Positions 62,914-64,000 of a stretch of DNA of 64,000 bases are shown in pieces. A program made the translations under genes and the position numbers. Numbering within the stretch: the stretch's first letter is position 1; every line of letters starts with the position of its first letter. The notes beneath the pieces are model-generated. The model made no database searches. It had not been told where the DNA came from and saw only the letters and a program-made list of their open reading frames with translations. The stretch lies in contig NZ_JABXYX010000009.1 of NCBI RefSeq assembly GCF_017982655.1, positions 1-64,000 on the forward strand, given 5' to 3'. The DNA comes from Brasilonema sp. CT11. Lineage in GTDB: Bacteria > Cyanobacteriota > Cyanobacteriia > Cyanobacteriales > Nostocaceae.

Positions 62914-64000
62914 ATGGCTAGTATTTCTGCATCACCAACTAAGTTACTTCACCATCGACAGCTCTTTCCAGGTTTAGCAAATAAAGTATATTTTAACTAC
63001 GGCGGTCAAGGACCAATGCCACAAACGGCTTTGGATGTGATATCTGACGCGCAAGCTTATATCCAACAAATAGGTCCTTTTGGGACTGAGGTGAACGATT
63101 GGATAAGGGAGGAGACAAAAGCTGTAAGAAATGCGATCGCCTCTGAGTTAAGTGTCCCAGCCGAAACAATCACCCTGACTGAGGATGTTACCGTCGGCTG
63201 TAATATTGCTATGTGGGGTCTTGAATGGCAAGCTGGCGACCATATACTACTTAGCGATTGCGAACACCACGGCATTATAGCGACAGCTCAAGAAATCGGG
63301 CGGAGGTTCGGTGTTGAACTCACCACCTGTCCCCTAATGGCAACTTTAAATGAAGGCGATCCCGTTGAAGTGATTGCCCAACACTTACGTCCCAAAACTC
63401 GTCTTGTGATATTGAGTCACGTTCTTTGGAACACTGGTCAAGTTTTGCCTATTGACAAGATAGCTGAGTTATGCATAAGTAAATCAGTGAAACTTCTGAT
63501 AGATGCGGCTCAATCTGCAGGCTTACTGCCATTAAATCTCACTGAATTGAAAGCAGATTTTTACGCATTTACGGGTCATAAATGGCTGTGTGGTCCTGGT
63601 GGTACGGGAGGTTTGTATGTGCGACCAGAAGCCCGAGATAGTTTGAAACCTACGTTTATCGGTTGGCGCAGCGTTATTTTAGACAGTAAAGGAAAGCCTA
63701 TCGATTGGCAAAGCGATGGGAAATGCTATGAAGTAGCGACATCAAATTATCCACTTTACACGGCGCTAAGGGAGGCGATCGCAACTCATCAGCAGTGGGG
63801 AACACCAGAAGAACGTTATCAGCAAATTTGCCGCAATAGTGAGTACCTGTGGCGACAATTACAAGTTTTACCTGATATCAAATGTTTGCGAACTTCTCCA
63901 CCAGAAAGCGGTTTAGTCTCGTTTCAACTGACAAATCAAACACCATCAACTAGCCCCCAACTTGTGATGTTTTTAGAGTCACAAAAGTTATTAACTAGAA
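62914..64000 (+). CDS. Class V aminotransferase / cysteine desulfurase- or cystine lyase-like enzyme, 5' part
   Basis: ATG 62914 (MASISASPTKLLHHRQLFPG) and open to the window end, at least 362 residues, so the 3' end is missing. PLP enzyme of fold type I, class V: YFNYGGQGPMPQTAL, LTEDVTVGCNIAMWGL, DCEHHGIIA, LIDAAQSAGLLPLNL (Asp and Gln), and the PLP lysine in FTGHKWLCGPGGTGGLYV. The GHKWLCGP motif fits cyanobacterial L-cysteine/cystine lyase (C-DES) and related desulfurases; isopenicillin-N-epimerase-like members are also related. Exact substrate is not decided. Confidence 0.85.
   Translation, partial: MASISASPTKLLHHRQLFPGLANKVYFNYGGQGPMPQTALDVISDAQAYIQQIGPFGTEVNDWIREETKAVRNAIASELSVPAETITLTEDVTVGCNIAMWGLEWQAGDHILLSDCEHHGIIATAQEIGRRFGVELTTCPLMATLNEGDPVEVIAQHLRPKTRLVILSHVLWNTGQVLPIDKIAELCISKSVKLLIDAAQSAGLLPLNLTELKADFYAFTGHKWLCGPGGTGGLYVRPEARDSLKPTFIGWRSVILDSKGKPIDWQSDGKCYEVATSNYPLYTALREAIATHQQWGTPEERYQQICRNSEYLWRQLQVLPDIKCLRTSPPESGLVSFQLTNQTPSTSPQLVMFLESQKLLTR

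Overview
The window comes from a cyanobacterium, most likely a filamentous heterocyst-forming type (Nostocales). The evidence is the frequent HIP1 octamer GCGATCGC, a Psb27 lipoprotein gene, a phytochrome with an Rcp1-type regulator, an SLH/OprB-type porin, a lone cofH, cyanobacterial families such as DUF3318, and many tandem heptamer repeats and GC-rich palindromic dispersed repeats between genes. No species call is possible from sequence alone. About 55 genes are supported, with one tRNA (Asp-GTC). No rRNA, CRISPR array or prophage is visible.

Layout. 1-6 kb: the 3' part of folC butted against a 5'-truncated TnpB relic, hisC, and a lone sugar-type ABC binding lipoprotein. 5-7.8 kb: pilM-pilN-pilO (type IV pilus) without the usual downstream pilQ. 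7.8-12.3 kb: an accessory island with a MITE-like repeat, a large NACHT NTPase with an N-terminal DNA-binding-like segment and a hexanucleotide-repeat C-terminal region, a divergent two-helix membrane protein, and a GNAT/DUF1778 toxin-antitoxin operon with a perfect palindrome upstream. 12.3-24 kb: housekeeping and signalling genes (cdsA, cbiT-like, a Ser/Thr kinase, phytochrome plus response regulator, map, a GHL10-like secreted hydrolase, psb27, cofH). 24.7-29.2 kb: three membrane genes for glycan or glycolipid transfer (GT-C-like protein, DPM1-GtrA fusion, GT39). 29.3-32.2 kb: DUF3318, a zinc-ribbon-like small protein and a porin.

32.3-42.1 kb is a sulfate-acquisition region: two Crp-family regulators of the CysR type, cysA, a minus-strand sbpA-cysT-cysW-NIL-NIL operon, a class II glutamine amidotransferase and a second sulfate-binding protein. 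42.5-46.5 kb holds two pairs of secreted paralogues of unknown function, one pair with a shared CRNETG...WDCxGIYLPS core and one with a C-terminal GCxCxxC motif. They are interleaved with dispersed repeats and an IS605-type right-end relic. 46.7-49.5 kb is a manganese-type (possibly zinc) ABC transporter with a divergent binding-protein gene, followed by a TnpB pseudogene split by an inserted palindromic element.

50.5-53.3 kb is a phosphate-sensing operon (SphR-type regulator, SphS-type kinase, PhoU). It is followed by convergent ftsH, a secreted PPC-like protein, gltX with tRNA-Asp upstream, a phytase-like esterase protein, a VapC-type PIN toxin with its DUF2281 antitoxin, a TM0106-type RecB-like nuclease, and the 5' part of a class V aminotransferase/cystine-lyase-like gene that runs off the window.

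The strongest candidate for an undescribed system is the NACHT/two-helix membrane protein divergon at 8.2-11.1 kb. It has helically phased CAATCA repeats between the two genes and a repeat-driven, frame-preserving variable region in the NACHT protein. The GCxCxxC small secreted proteins next to the metal transporter are a second candidate.
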